A stretch of 64,000 bases of DNA from Mariniblastus fucicola (GTDB lineage: Bacteria; Planctomycetota; Planctomycetia; Pirellulales; Pirellulaceae). Under the pieces are notes generated by a model. That model was not told the origin of the DNA and did not search any database. It worked only from the letters and a program-made list of their open reading frames with translations. The translations under genes were made by a program, and so were the position numbers. The stretch spans positions 310,001-374,000 of the forward strand of contig NZ_CP042912.1 in NCBI RefSeq assembly GCF_008087665.1, given 5' to 3'. Shown in pieces: positions 24,402 through 32,131 of this stretch; within the stretch, counting starts at the first letter, position 1; each line of letters starts with the position of its first letter.

Positions 24402-24869
24402 TTGAGCGAACCAGCCGTACCGATCGTCGTTCCGTGGGATTTTTCGAATCACGCGAAGGCTGCCCTGAGGTACGCACGACAGCAATTTGCAAATCCGGAC
24501 ATTCACGTTCTCTGCGTACTCGAAGCTCCCAATCCATACGAAATCGGATTTCAGTGGGGCGTCGATTCGGAGCAGGAGGCCGCACAAAAATGCGCGGAGG
24601 ACTTTGCAAAGGAGGCCGGTGTTCAGCATGCCAGCGAGACCGAGTTCGAGTGCAGGTTTGGCGATCCAGCGGATGAGATCGCCAGGTACGCAAAATCCGT
24701 TCATGCGGAGTTCATTGTAATGTCGACGCATGGACGGACTGGACTCCAGAAACTGGTGTTGGGTTCGGTCGCTCAAAAAGTAATCACGCGTGCCAGCTGC
24801 CCCGTGATTCTTCTTCCGAACCATTGGTACGAATCAAACGACAAACAAATCGAGAAAGCGGACGGCTGA
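24402..24869 (+). CDS. Universal stress protein (UspA family), probable TTG start
   Basis: 155 residues from TTG at 24402: LSEPAVPIVVPWDFSNHAKA, closely like the starts of the Usps at 230-661 and 37686-38132. The C-terminal signature reads STHGRTGLQKLVLGSVAQKVI, where the first Gly of the ATP motif is Ser. GAGGA lies 7 bases before the TTG. An ATG at 24360 gives 14 extra residues unlike other Usps and lies upstream of the start predicted for P10. The gene is followed 64 bases later by a DUF4404 gene that has its own promoter candidate. Confidence 0.88.
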   Translation: MSEPAVPIVVPWDFSNHAKAALRYARQQFANPDIHVLCVLEAPNPYEIGFQWGVDSEQEAAQKCAEDFAKEAGVQHASETEFECRFGDPADEIARYAKSVHAEFIVMSTHGRTGLQKLVLGSVAQKVITRASCPVILLPNHWYESNDKQIEKADG

Positions 24870-24892
24870 ATTTTCGGCTCAGTGCGGAGCCT

Positions 24893-24908
24893 TGGCACGC
24901 TCAATGCA
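24893..24908 (+). promoter_or_regulatory. Candidate sigma-54 promoter P11
   Basis: TGGCACG-CTCA-ATGCA has a perfect -24 element; in the -12 element the first T is A but GC is kept. The predicted start near 24919 is 15 bases ahead of the DUF4404 ATG at 24934. Confidence 0.6.
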
Positions 24909-24933
24909 GGAAATTCGAGAAAAGGAGACAACG

Positions 24934-25239
24934 ATGGAAAAAACAGAACTACTAATCCGGTTGCGCGAGCTTCATGAGGAGCTCTCTTCGATCAACCTGG
25001 ACCAAAAACCTGCCGACGAAGTGGATGAAGCAACCGTTGACGCGTTAGGTCAGTTGGTGACTGATGCCAGCGAGCTTATTGACCGAGTCAAGATTACTGC
25101 GAACGGCGATGCTGAAGATCCGATCGATGCCGAGCACGGTGTGCTGGTTGAGCGTATCGTCGAATTCGATCAGAATCACCCTCGCGTCCGCGAGTTCCTG
25201 ACCCAGATGACGGACTTGCTTGCGATGATGGGAATCTAG
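24934..25239 (+). CDS. DUF4404-like small helical protein
   Basis: 101 residues, acidic and wholly helical in appearance (MEKTELLIRLRELHEELSSI at the start, HPRVREFLTQMTDLLAMMGI at the end). Length, leucine spacing and the terminal HPR...L...L.MMGI match the DUF4404 family as I recall it; function unknown. AAAGGAGA precedes the ATG. A TTG 14 codons upstream would overlap the promoter P11 and is rejected. It lies directly behind a usp gene and its own sigma-54 promoter puts it in the regulon. Confidence 0.75.
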   Translation: MEKTELLIRLRELHEELSSINLDQKPADEVDEATVDALGQLVTDASELIDRVKITANGDAEDPIDAEHGVLVERIVEFDQNHPRVREFLTQMTDLLAMMGI

Positions 25240-25308
25240 TTGCGACTAAAGCACCAGCAGCAGACGGAAGGCGAAACGTCGTGATCTTTCAAGCTGGCTG
25301 CGCTCGTT

Positions 25309-27744
25309 TCAACGGTCGTCGGCTTCCTTCGTCAGGTGCAGATCAAACGCCAGCGGCAAGTGATCCGATGCGACCCGGCCCAATCGTGATCGATCTACTT
25401 TTACTTGCGAACAGCGAAGTTGATCCGATACAAACCCGTGGTCGACCCGTGAAATCGGAAACGGACTGAACAGGGTGCGTTGGGTTCTATTGGCATCGAA
25501 GGATTCGATGTCTTTCAGGTTTACGCACAGTATTCGGTGAGTCGTCGATGCAACGCGCGCGTTCAAGTCGCCGCACAGAACGACCGGTCCGGCCAACTTC
25601 GCGGGCTCAACCCACTCGTCCAGCAATTGCATGGCCTGGATTCTCTGTTCTTTTGGGTAAATGCTCAAATGAGTGTTGATAATTTGCAGGCTCGTGCCAC
25701 CCGGTAGCTCGACTTCGACCCAAATCGCGCTGCGGCGAGAACGATCTTTTTTGTGATGGTGAAGACTCTGTTTCTGCACGACTCGCATCGGAAGTCGTGT
25801 CAGAATCGCATTGCCAAATTGTTCTTCTTCAATGTTCCACGCCGGATGAAAATGGTGTGACATCTCCAGAAGTTCTGCGATCTTGTGGGCCTGATCCTGA
25901 TTGCCAGAGCGACTACGAAATACGTCCAGTTCCTGCAGACAGATGATGTCGGCTTCGGATTGCTCAATCACACGTGCAATTCTCGACGGCGACAGCAACC
26001 CGTCCATTCCGACACAGGCGTGAACATTGTAGGACAGGACACGAATCTCCCGGCCATGGTCTCTCGCTCTTCGGGAAAGCTGATCGCCATGTTCGTCTCT
26101 ACCGAGAAAGCGAAGTCCGGCCAGTCGCAAGTCATTGGGTCGTAGATAGTCCCGGTTTTGCACCGGAAGCAGTGTGTCGGTCGGCAGCAAGGCAAACGCA
26201 TGCGTTTCCTCGGAGCCCGGCCCGGCATGAGCGCCGTTTTGCAATACGAAACTTTTGGTCTTTTGTTGGCCATCCCAGCCAATCAACTGGATTTCGCCCG
26301 AATCGACGTGCCGCGTCAGCTGAATCAAATCCTCGGCGACATCCACCTCGAATGGATGGTGGTTAAACAAATTGTTCGATTCACTGGCAATATCAAAGCG
26401 ACCTTTGGCGGAAATCGCAATCGCCCGATCGTCGTCGCTGAGAAAAGTGCACATCGGGACACCATGTTCAGCGACCAGCTTTTCTGCAATCTCACCTCTG
26501 TTTCGTTTTGGGGATTCAGACAGCAAATAAACAAACCCGATTGGCCCGGAAGTCACGGTTTGAACGTGCGGCGAACGCGTTTGGATATCGTGGTCCTGTT
26601 CGCCGAACAGCATCGATACCAACCAGTTCAACCCAACCCAGTTCGCGCGCGAAGGCAAACGGTCCTTGTGTTTTGAATGCTCTTCTGGGCGTTCGATTGG
26701 CGAATCCGGAATTGGCTGGTCGCTAAACATGGACTCGACGGTTTCGGCCACCACCTGTTGAATTCGCTTGCCATGCAACAGTTCATAAGGCTCCGTTTCT
26801 TCTTGTCCGTGATCAGAGAAAACCCAAACGTCATACTCTCGACCGGCGCCGAGATGTGCAGTGTTCCAGATCCGTTTGATGGCTCGATCGATGCCCTTCA
26901 GTGTCCAGCGGGCAAACGCAGAATGTGGTCCGCGACGATGAGCCTGTTCGTCATACCCCAGCATATTCAGATGGATGACTGGCAATCCTCTCGACGCGTC
27001 GTAACAGGTGCCAATTGTGACCAGTTCACGCAATAGTACGACGACGACCACGCGCGCCGGAATCATGATCAGTTCCTGCCAGAACTGTTTGCCTGAAAAC
27101 AGGCCGGCGACGAAATCGTAGCTGGCAAGAAAAAACTCAACTACCATCAACGCAGCGACGCGCACGAACATCCAAAAGTTCAGCAGCATCACAAGCAAAA
27201 TCTTGAGCGGATTGACGGTGTTGAGAAACTCATTCCAACCAAAACTGGTTGCGCAAAAGTGAGATTCCTCGGCCCCACCGCTGTAAATATTTGCATAGGA
27301 AGCACCGCCGGCGAGCAAGCCAGTGGTTTGCTTTTGCATCGTTTCTTCGATGTCTCTGGCGATATCGTTGGCAAACATTCGCACCAGTTGGCCGTTGCGG
27401 TGATCGCGGAAGCCAAAGGCGGGAACGACCGTTTCAATGCCGTAATGCAGTTCGGCCTGGACGGCAGGTGTGCTCGATGGCAAACCGGAATACATCGTAT
27501 GAGTTACATAGTTTTCCCGGTCCAACAATGATTTGACGAATGGCATCCGGCCGCGCTCGATCGCCTGCTCAAGTTCTGGTTGGGAAAGCCCGTCGATCTG
27601 GATCAGTATCAGCCCCGGTTCCGCGGAACCTGCGTCTGTCCGTTGTAAACCAAGTAGCCAGACGACCCACTCGCTCCTCGCAAAAAAACGTCGTACTGAC
27701 TTAAGGAGTTTCGTCGCGGTGGTGACGCGAATTGGATCTTTCAT
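25309..27744 (-). CDS. Phosphodiesterase/alkaline phosphatase-superfamily domain fused to endonuclease/exonuclease/phosphatase domain
   Basis: 811 residues. The N-terminal half (about 45-520) is a type I phosphodiesterase/alkaline phosphatase fold: LILIQIDGLSQPEL with the metal-binding Asp, SSTPAVQAEL with the likely nucleophile region, HLNMLGYDEQAHRRGP and VFSDHGQEE with metal-binding Asp/His. A hydrophobic stretch at about 190-245 suggests membrane association. The C-terminal part (about 570-805) is an EEP domain: VLSYNVHACVGMDG, CLQELD, LCGDLNA and ASDHLPLAF carry the catalytic Asn, Glu, Asp and His. Both halves hydrolyse phosphoesters; the substrate is unknown. The ATG at 27744 was chosen over a TTG at 27819. 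No sigma-54 site was seen upstream. Confidence 0.88.
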   Translation of the reverse strand: MKDPIRVTTATKLLKSVRRFFARSEWVVWLLGLQRTDAGSAEPGLILIQIDGLSQPELEQAIERGRMPFVKSLLDRENYVTHTMYSGLPSSTPAVQAELHYGIETVVPAFGFRDHRNGQLVRMFANDIARDIEETMQKQTTGLLAGGASYANIYSGGAEESHFCATSFGWNEFLNTVNPLKILLVMLLNFWMFVRVAALMVVEFFLASYDFVAGLFSGKQFWQELIMIPARVVVVVLLRELVTIGTCYDASRGLPVIHLNMLGYDEQAHRRGPHSAFARWTLKGIDRAIKRIWNTAHLGAGREYDVWVFSDHGQEETEPYELLHGKRIQQVVAETVESMFSDQPIPDSPIERPEEHSKHKDRLPSRANWVGLNWLVSMLFGEQDHDIQTRSPHVQTVTSGPIGFVYLLSESPKRNRGEIAEKLVAEHGVPMCTFLSDDDRAIAISAKGRFDIASESNNLFNHHPFEVDVAEDLIQLTRHVDSGEIQLIGWDGQQKTKSFVLQNGAHAGPGSEETHAFALLPTDTLLPVQNRDYLRPNDLRLAGLRFLGRDEHGDQLSRRARDHGREIRVLSYNVHACVGMDGLLSPSRIARVIEQSEADIICLQELDVFRSRSGNQDQAHKIAELLEMSHHFHPAWNIEEEQFGNAILTRLPMRVVQKQSLHHHKKDRSRRSAIWVEVELPGGTSLQIINTHLSIYPKEQRIQAMQLLDEWVEPAKLAGPVVLCGDLNARVASTTHRILCVNLKDIESFDANRTQRTLFSPFPISRVDHGFVSDQLRCSQVKVDRSRLGRVASDHLPLAFDLHLTKEADDR

Positions 27745-27924
27745 GATGTGGTCATCAGTTTCAGATTTGGATTCAACATTCCACGCTCCAAATCCGGGAC
27801 GATTAAAACGGCACAGCAATGTTCGGGCGTATTCAAAAGCAACTCGTGTCTGACAGACTTTATCGGCAGGGCTGTTTGCCCGGTTGTGACTGCGGAGGGA
27901 TCATCATGTTATGGGACGTTGCGA

Positions 27925-28473
27925 TCAGGCGGCCTCGCCGTGCTCGGCCGCTCCAAGGCAACGAAGCGCAAAACTTTCGACATGATCCCAGTCCGTGTAC
28001 TCGTAATTCTGCGAGGTGTCAGTGTCACCGCCTGCTCGACCGGCGATCCATTTCATCACCATCCGCGTCAACCAATTGTATCGTCGGTATGGCAAACCGC
28101 CGGCAAAGATCGTTTTTCGAGTGGGCTCAAATCCGGCTATACTCAGAAACTTGTCCATGCACGTGGTTGCATCTGCTTTCTGTTCCTCGCCCCCGGCGGC
28201 AGAGGCACTCACTGAAAAGAAGGCTGTATCCATAGTTTCGAGAGAATCGCGAAACCGCTTAATGAATTTCGCAATCTGTTTCGAGTGCCGATGCGCGTAG
28301 ATTGGGCTGCCAAGAATGATGTGATCAAATGCGGACAAGGACTCCAAGTCCAACGCGTCGCGAGCGTTCATCACTTTGACCGAATCCCTTTCGTGTCCAA
28401 TGGCTTTCGCGATCCGCCAGGCAATTTTTTCTGTTTGACCGTACTTCGATGAATAGATGATGAGCGTACTCAT
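27925..28473 (-). CDS. hemG: HemG-type menaquinone-dependent protoporphyrinogen oxidase (flavodoxin family)
   Basis: 182 residues, MSTLIIYSSKYGQTEKIAWR at the start, an FMN-phosphate loop as in flavodoxins, then GSPIYAHRHSKQIAKFI. The C-terminal segment RYNWLTRMVMKWIAGRAGG plus YTDWDHVESFA is distinctive of HemG rather than plain flavodoxin. HemG oxidises protoporphyrinogen IX using quinone, so heme can be made without oxygen. That suits a low-oxygen regulon beside cbb3 oxidase. The ATG at 28473 has GGGAG upstream; longer starts fall before the predicted transcript start of P12. Confidence 0.85.
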   Translation of the reverse strand: MSTLIIYSSKYGQTEKIAWRIAKAIGHERDSVKVMNARDALDLESLSAFDHIILGSPIYAHRHSKQIAKFIKRFRDSLETMDTAFFSVSASAAGGEEQKADATTCMDKFLSIAGFEPTRKTIFAGGLPYRRYNWLTRMVMKWIAGRAGGDTDTSQNYEYTDWDHVESFALRCLGAAEHGEAA

Positions 28474-28530
28474 GATTTTCTCCCACGAACACAGGTTTAG
28501 TTTGGATTGTATCAGTCCCGAGCAGCTAAA

Positions 28531-28546
28531 AGCAAAGTCCGTGCCA
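28531..28546 (-). promoter_or_regulatory. Candidate sigma-54 promoter P12
   Basis: The minus strand reads TGGCACG-GACT-TTGCT, identical to the consensus at all conserved positions. The predicted start near 28520 is 47 bases ahead of the hemG ATG. Confidence 0.85.
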
Positions 28547-28573
28547 GCAGTGAATGCCCGGTAATGCGCATCG

Positions 28574-28595
28574 AATCGTGCCTTTTCGCACGATT
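28574..28595. promoter_or_regulatory. Candidate activator site shared by P12 and P13 (longest dyad)
   Basis: AATCGTGC-N6-GCACGATT: the perfect CGTGC-N6-GCACG core (28577-28592) is extended to 8 paired bases on each side. It sits between two divergent sigma-54 promoters, about 30 bases from P12 and 60-80 from P13. Confidence 0.6.
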
Positions 28596-28655
28596 GCAAC
28601 TTTCAAAAGAACCAGATTCGTGTCGTTTGCTTGTAAATTGTCGTAAGTCAGAGGT

Positions 28656-28671
28656 TGGCATTGAGTTTGCT
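28656..28671 (+). promoter_or_regulatory. Candidate sigma-54 promoter P13
   Basis: TGGCATT-GAGT-TTGCT fits the consensus and is followed by a T run. The predicted start near 28682 gives a leader of about 97 bases to the CBS gene at 28779. Confidence 0.75.
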
Positions 28672-28778
28672 TTTTTCCAGCGAAGCGAATACAAGTCCGA
28701 TCGGCGTTCGCGCGAATGCGATCCGTAGTGAGACTTGTTCCCGTTCCTGTCAGACGCAATTCAACAAAGGGACCTACC

Positions 28779-29237
28779 ATGACCACAAGCCAGAAATCAG
28801 ACACCGTCGATTCCATCATGTCAGCGCATGTTCAAACAATTGGCTTCGACGCGCCGCTTTCAGATGCGCTGAGGTTGATGGTGGAAGACCGGTTCAACGC
28901 GATTCCTGTAATCAATTCAGAAGAGAAGTGTGTTGGAATTCTGTCGCGATCCGACCTGACTGAAACGCTGTTTGCCGAAGACAAAGAAATAGATAGCAAC
29001 ATCGACGCAGGACTTCCTTTGGCATTCGTGGAAACCTGTGCCAACAAAACGGTAAGAGAGGTTATGTCGCATGACGTGGCGAAAGTGACGCCACAAACTT
29101 CGATCACGACAGCCTGTAAAATTATGAAGCGACACGAGATTCATCACTTACCTGTCGTTGCTGAGGACGGGTCGATTCGGGGGATCGTGTCAAGCTTCGA
29201 TTTGATGGGCTGGATCGCAGAACGCGAAGTTTGCTGA
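28779..29237 (+). CDS. CBS-pair protein
   Basis: 152 residues with two CBS motifs (about 10-70 and 88-145). They include FNAIPVINSEEKCVGILSRSD and IHHLPVVAEDGSIRGIVSSFD (shortened here), ending WIAEREVC. Same plan as the CBS gene at 37085-37594, with the HHLPV/HHVVV second motif. The ATG at 28779 has AGGGA upstream. It resembles in outline HRP1 of the mycobacterial DosR regulon, also a lone CBS pair. The kinase gene follows 68 bases later and is probably co-transcribed. Confidence 0.92.
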   Translation: MTTSQKSDTVDSIMSAHVQTIGFDAPLSDALRLMVEDRFNAIPVINSEEKCVGILSRSDLTETLFAEDKEIDSNIDAGLPLAFVETCANKTVREVMSHDVAKVTPQTSITTACKIMKRHEIHHLPVVAEDGSIRGIVSSFDLMGWIAEREVC

Positions 29238-29305
29238 ACGACAAGCCAATAGGTTTCCAGTATCTGCCAAAAAAATCACATGCAGGCCACTGCTCAGGTA
29301 AAGAT

Positions 29306-30841
29306 ATGATCGTGAAAGACGCACCCCAGAAAGATTTGAACATGGTGTCCGGGCGATTGGTCGAATCGTTTTGTTACCCGCATCCGGTTACCGAGCGGAC
29401 GGTGTTGGAGACTCACATCTCGTGGGTGGTCCTCACGGGAGACTATGCCTACAAGATCAAGAAACCCGTCAATTTCGGGTTCGTGGACTACACCACTTTG
29501 CAGCGGCGCAAACAGTTTTGCGAACGGGAAGTCGAGCTCAACCGACGATTCGCTGCTGATCTGTACCTCGGCGTCGTACCCGTGATTCGCAGTGGAGATC
29601 GAACGCTGATTGGCGATTTTTCGCTTGATGAAGTCGAAGGTGAGATCATCGACTACGCCGTGAAGATGAAACAGTTCCCGCAATCGGCAATCGTCGCCAG
29701 TCGCCTTGATGATCCAGGTTTGACAAAGAAATCTTTCGAGCAGTTCGCGAGGTATCTCGCTGACTTTCACGGCAGAATTGAGTCTGTGATTCCAACGCAA
29801 TCATTCGTTCAGACACAACAGATTCTCGACGACGCGGCGGACAATTTTCATGTCCTGCTGGACCCTTTGTCGGAGAATCCAAGATTCGAAACTTTGAAAC
29901 GTCTGGAAAAATGGACTTCAACGAAAGGAAACCAGCTTCGTGAAAAGTTTGAACGCCGTTTGCATGATGGCAAAGTGAAACGCTGCCATGGCGACCTGCA
30001 TCTGAAGAACATAATCCAGCTCGATGGTCAGTTGCTGGCATTCGACGGCATTGAATTCAACGAACAGTTTCAATGCGTCGACGTGTTAAGCGAAGTTGCA
30101 TTTCCGGTGATGGATCTGTTTGCCCGTGATCGTCGCGATCTCGCCTGGCGGCTACTCAACGCATACCTTGAAGCAACCGGAGAATACGCCGATCTTGACG
30201 TACTGCTCTACTATCTGGTCTATCGTGCCATGGTTAGAGCCAAAGTTGCGTGGCTCAATCCTGGCAATCATTCCGAGTCGCGCCGACAGGAGTATGCTCC
30301 AGCGAGCAACCCTGATGATCCTTGCGCCGGGCCGTGGGACAAGTATCTCGCAGTCGCGAACTATCTGGCGACGGAACTGTCGCCACGGCTGGCAATTACG
30401 CACGGATTCTCGGGCAGCGGAAAATCGACTGTAGCGTTGGAAGTTATTGACAACGAAGGCGGGATTCGGATTCGGTCAGACGTCCTACGCAACAAATTCG
30501 CGGCGCAGTTCAAAGTGCAGGATAAGTATTCGGCAGAGATGAGCAACTGGATCTACACGAGCCTTGTTGAGTTTGCGAGAGACGCGATCGCAGCCCGATT
30601 GCCCGTTATTATCGACGCAACGTTTCTCAAAGCCGATCGCCGCCGACCATTTCGCGAGCTTGCATTGGAGCAAAATGTTCCGTTTGAAATCATTCATTGC
30701 GAGGCCGATTTTAATGAACTCTGCAGTCGGCTAAGGTCCAGAAAGAATGATCCATCGGAGGCCGACGTCAACGTTCTGCGAAAGCAATTGCAATTGCACG
30801 ACCCGCTGACGGTTGAAGAATTGACTTTCGTCCGTCCGTGA
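29306..30841 (+). CDS. Bifunctional aminoglycoside-phosphotransferase-like / P-loop kinase
   Basis: 511 residues. The N-terminal part (about 10-330) is a protein-kinase-like APH fold, with catalytic loop CHGDLHLKNII and DGIEFNE. The C-terminal part (about 350-510) is a P-loop kinase with Walker A GFSGSGKST and later VIIDATFLKADRRRPF. This COG2187/COG0645 pairing is common next to usp and CBS genes, and its substrate is unknown. The ATG at 29306 is chosen; TTG at 29231 overlaps the CBS stop. Confidence 0.9.
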   Translation: MIVKDAPQKDLNMVSGRLVESFCYPHPVTERTVLETHISWVVLTGDYAYKIKKPVNFGFVDYTTLQRRKQFCEREVELNRRFAADLYLGVVPVIRSGDRTLIGDFSLDEVEGEIIDYAVKMKQFPQSAIVASRLDDPGLTKKSFEQFARYLADFHGRIESVIPTQSFVQTQQILDDAADNFHVLLDPLSENPRFETLKRLEKWTSTKGNQLREKFERRLHDGKVKRCHGDLHLKNIIQLDGQLLAFDGIEFNEQFQCVDVLSEVAFPVMDLFARDRRDLAWRLLNAYLEATGEYADLDVLLYYLVYRAMVRAKVAWLNPGNHSESRRQEYAPASNPDDPCAGPWDKYLAVANYLATELSPRLAITHGFSGSGKSTVALEVIDNEGGIRIRSDVLRNKFAAQFKVQDKYSAEMSNWIYTSLVEFARDAIAARLPVIIDATFLKADRRRPFRELALEQNVPFEIIHCEADFNELCSRLRSRKNDPSEADVNVLRKQLQLHDPLTVEELTFVRP

Positions 30842-30875
30842 CGTTTGCAGCGACACCGGTTACATCAGCGCAGGA

Positions 30876-32090
30876 CTATTCCACGCCTGACGCACCTGCG
30901 ACGATGACTCGCGATTCGTTTTCGATTGCATCGTCCGGGTAGAGAACCACCACGTCTCCCGGTTCCAGCCCGGATTTGACTTCGGTGTGAGTTTCATTCT
31001 GGGCACCGATTTCGACTTGGGTCAGGATCGCATAGTCATCTTTGACGATGAACACATGCCACTTTCGCTGGTGTCGAAACAGGGAACTGTTCGGGATCTG
31101 CAACGCGTTCGGTAAATGAGCCACAGTAATCTCCGCTTCAACGCGAAATCCGTCTCCAAGCTCGAATCGCCCCTCGGCGGTTTCATCGAAGTCCGCGACG
31201 ATGTTTACGCGTTGCTCTTCGACCCCCAGCGATGAAACTTTGGTAAACGCCGCGGGCTCGACCACGCGAACGGTTCCCATCAAAGGCTGGTCGCCACCCC
31301 AGTGATTGACGACCAACTGTGAGCCCGGGCGAATCCGGACTGCATCGGTGGACAGGACGTCGATCACCATCTCAAGATTCCGCGGATCCCCAAGTTCAAT
31401 CAGCGGAGTCCCGACGCCCACTGTCGAAGCGCTCTCCTCAAATACTCGCAATACGCGACCGCAAACGGGAGCGAAAAGTTCAAAAGGTTTGCCAGAAAGT
31501 TGATCTTCTTCCGTGTACTGCAGCAACGCCGCTTCGGCTGTCTTGCGTTCATATTCTGCAATGTCGCGATCAAAAGCAGCCGCACGTTTACCGTGAGACT
31601 GGGCAAGGTATTCCGAACGGGCGATGTCGTACTCGTCGTCCGAGATCGCCTGCGACCGTTTTAATTTCTCGGCACGTTCCAGTTTGGTGCTCGCCAGATC
31701 GTAGCTGACTTCGGCCTGCTGCATCGTCACTTCGGCCCGCTTGAGGCTGGCTTTCGCCTGATCCAACCGCGACTCCGCCTGCGCTTTTGCGCGGGCATCC
31801 AGCATCGCCGGTTCGGCCGGCAGGATAACTGCTACCCGTTCCCGTTCGCCACAAATTTCATCGCCGGGTTCCAGATCGATTCGCGACAGACGGCCAGCAA
31901 CGGGCGTCGACACAATGTACTTCTCACGGATCCGGGTTTTACCATCCTCCTGCACAGTAATTTGCAAATCCGCCCGCGCGACAATGGCTGTTTCTACCGT
32001 TACCGGATTTTGACGGAAGGCCATCACCGCAACGATAATCGCTGCGACGAAAACGACGGTCCAGATGATGGATTGAATTGAAAACTTCAT
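30876..32090 (-). CDS. HlyD/MacA-type periplasmic adaptor of an ABC system
   Basis: 404 residues. One N-terminal membrane helix (SIIWTVVFVAAIIVAVMAF) leads to split lipoyl-like parts (YIVSTPVAGRLSRIDLEPGD and FELFAPVCGRVLRVFEE), which flank a long coiled-coil hairpin rich in Ala/Glu/Lys (about 85-190). A beta-barrel region follows. It should bridge the permease at 32132-34495 to the outer envelope. The ATG at 32090 was chosen since upstream codons are out of character and overlap the permease end. Last gene of the five-gene minus-strand operon. Confidence 0.9.
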   Translation of the reverse strand: MKFSIQSIIWTVVFVAAIIVAVMAFRQNPVTVETAIVARADLQITVQEDGKTRIREKYIVSTPVAGRLSRIDLEPGDEICGERERVAVILPAEPAMLDARAKAQAESRLDQAKASLKRAEVTMQQAEVSYDLASTKLERAEKLKRSQAISDDEYDIARSEYLAQSHGKRAAAFDRDIAEYERKTAEAALLQYTEEDQLSGKPFELFAPVCGRVLRVFEESASTVGVGTPLIELGDPRNLEMVIDVLSTDAVRIRPGSQLVVNHWGGDQPLMGTVRVVEPAAFTKVSSLGVEEQRVNIVADFDETAEGRFELGDGFRVEAEITVAHLPNALQIPNSSLFRHQRKWHVFIVKDDYAILTQVEIGAQNETHTEVKSGLEPGDVVVLYPDDAIENESRVIVAGASGVE

Positions 32091-32131
32091 TGCTTCACGT
32101 CCAACGGAATACAAATATGAAAGTTCGGTGT

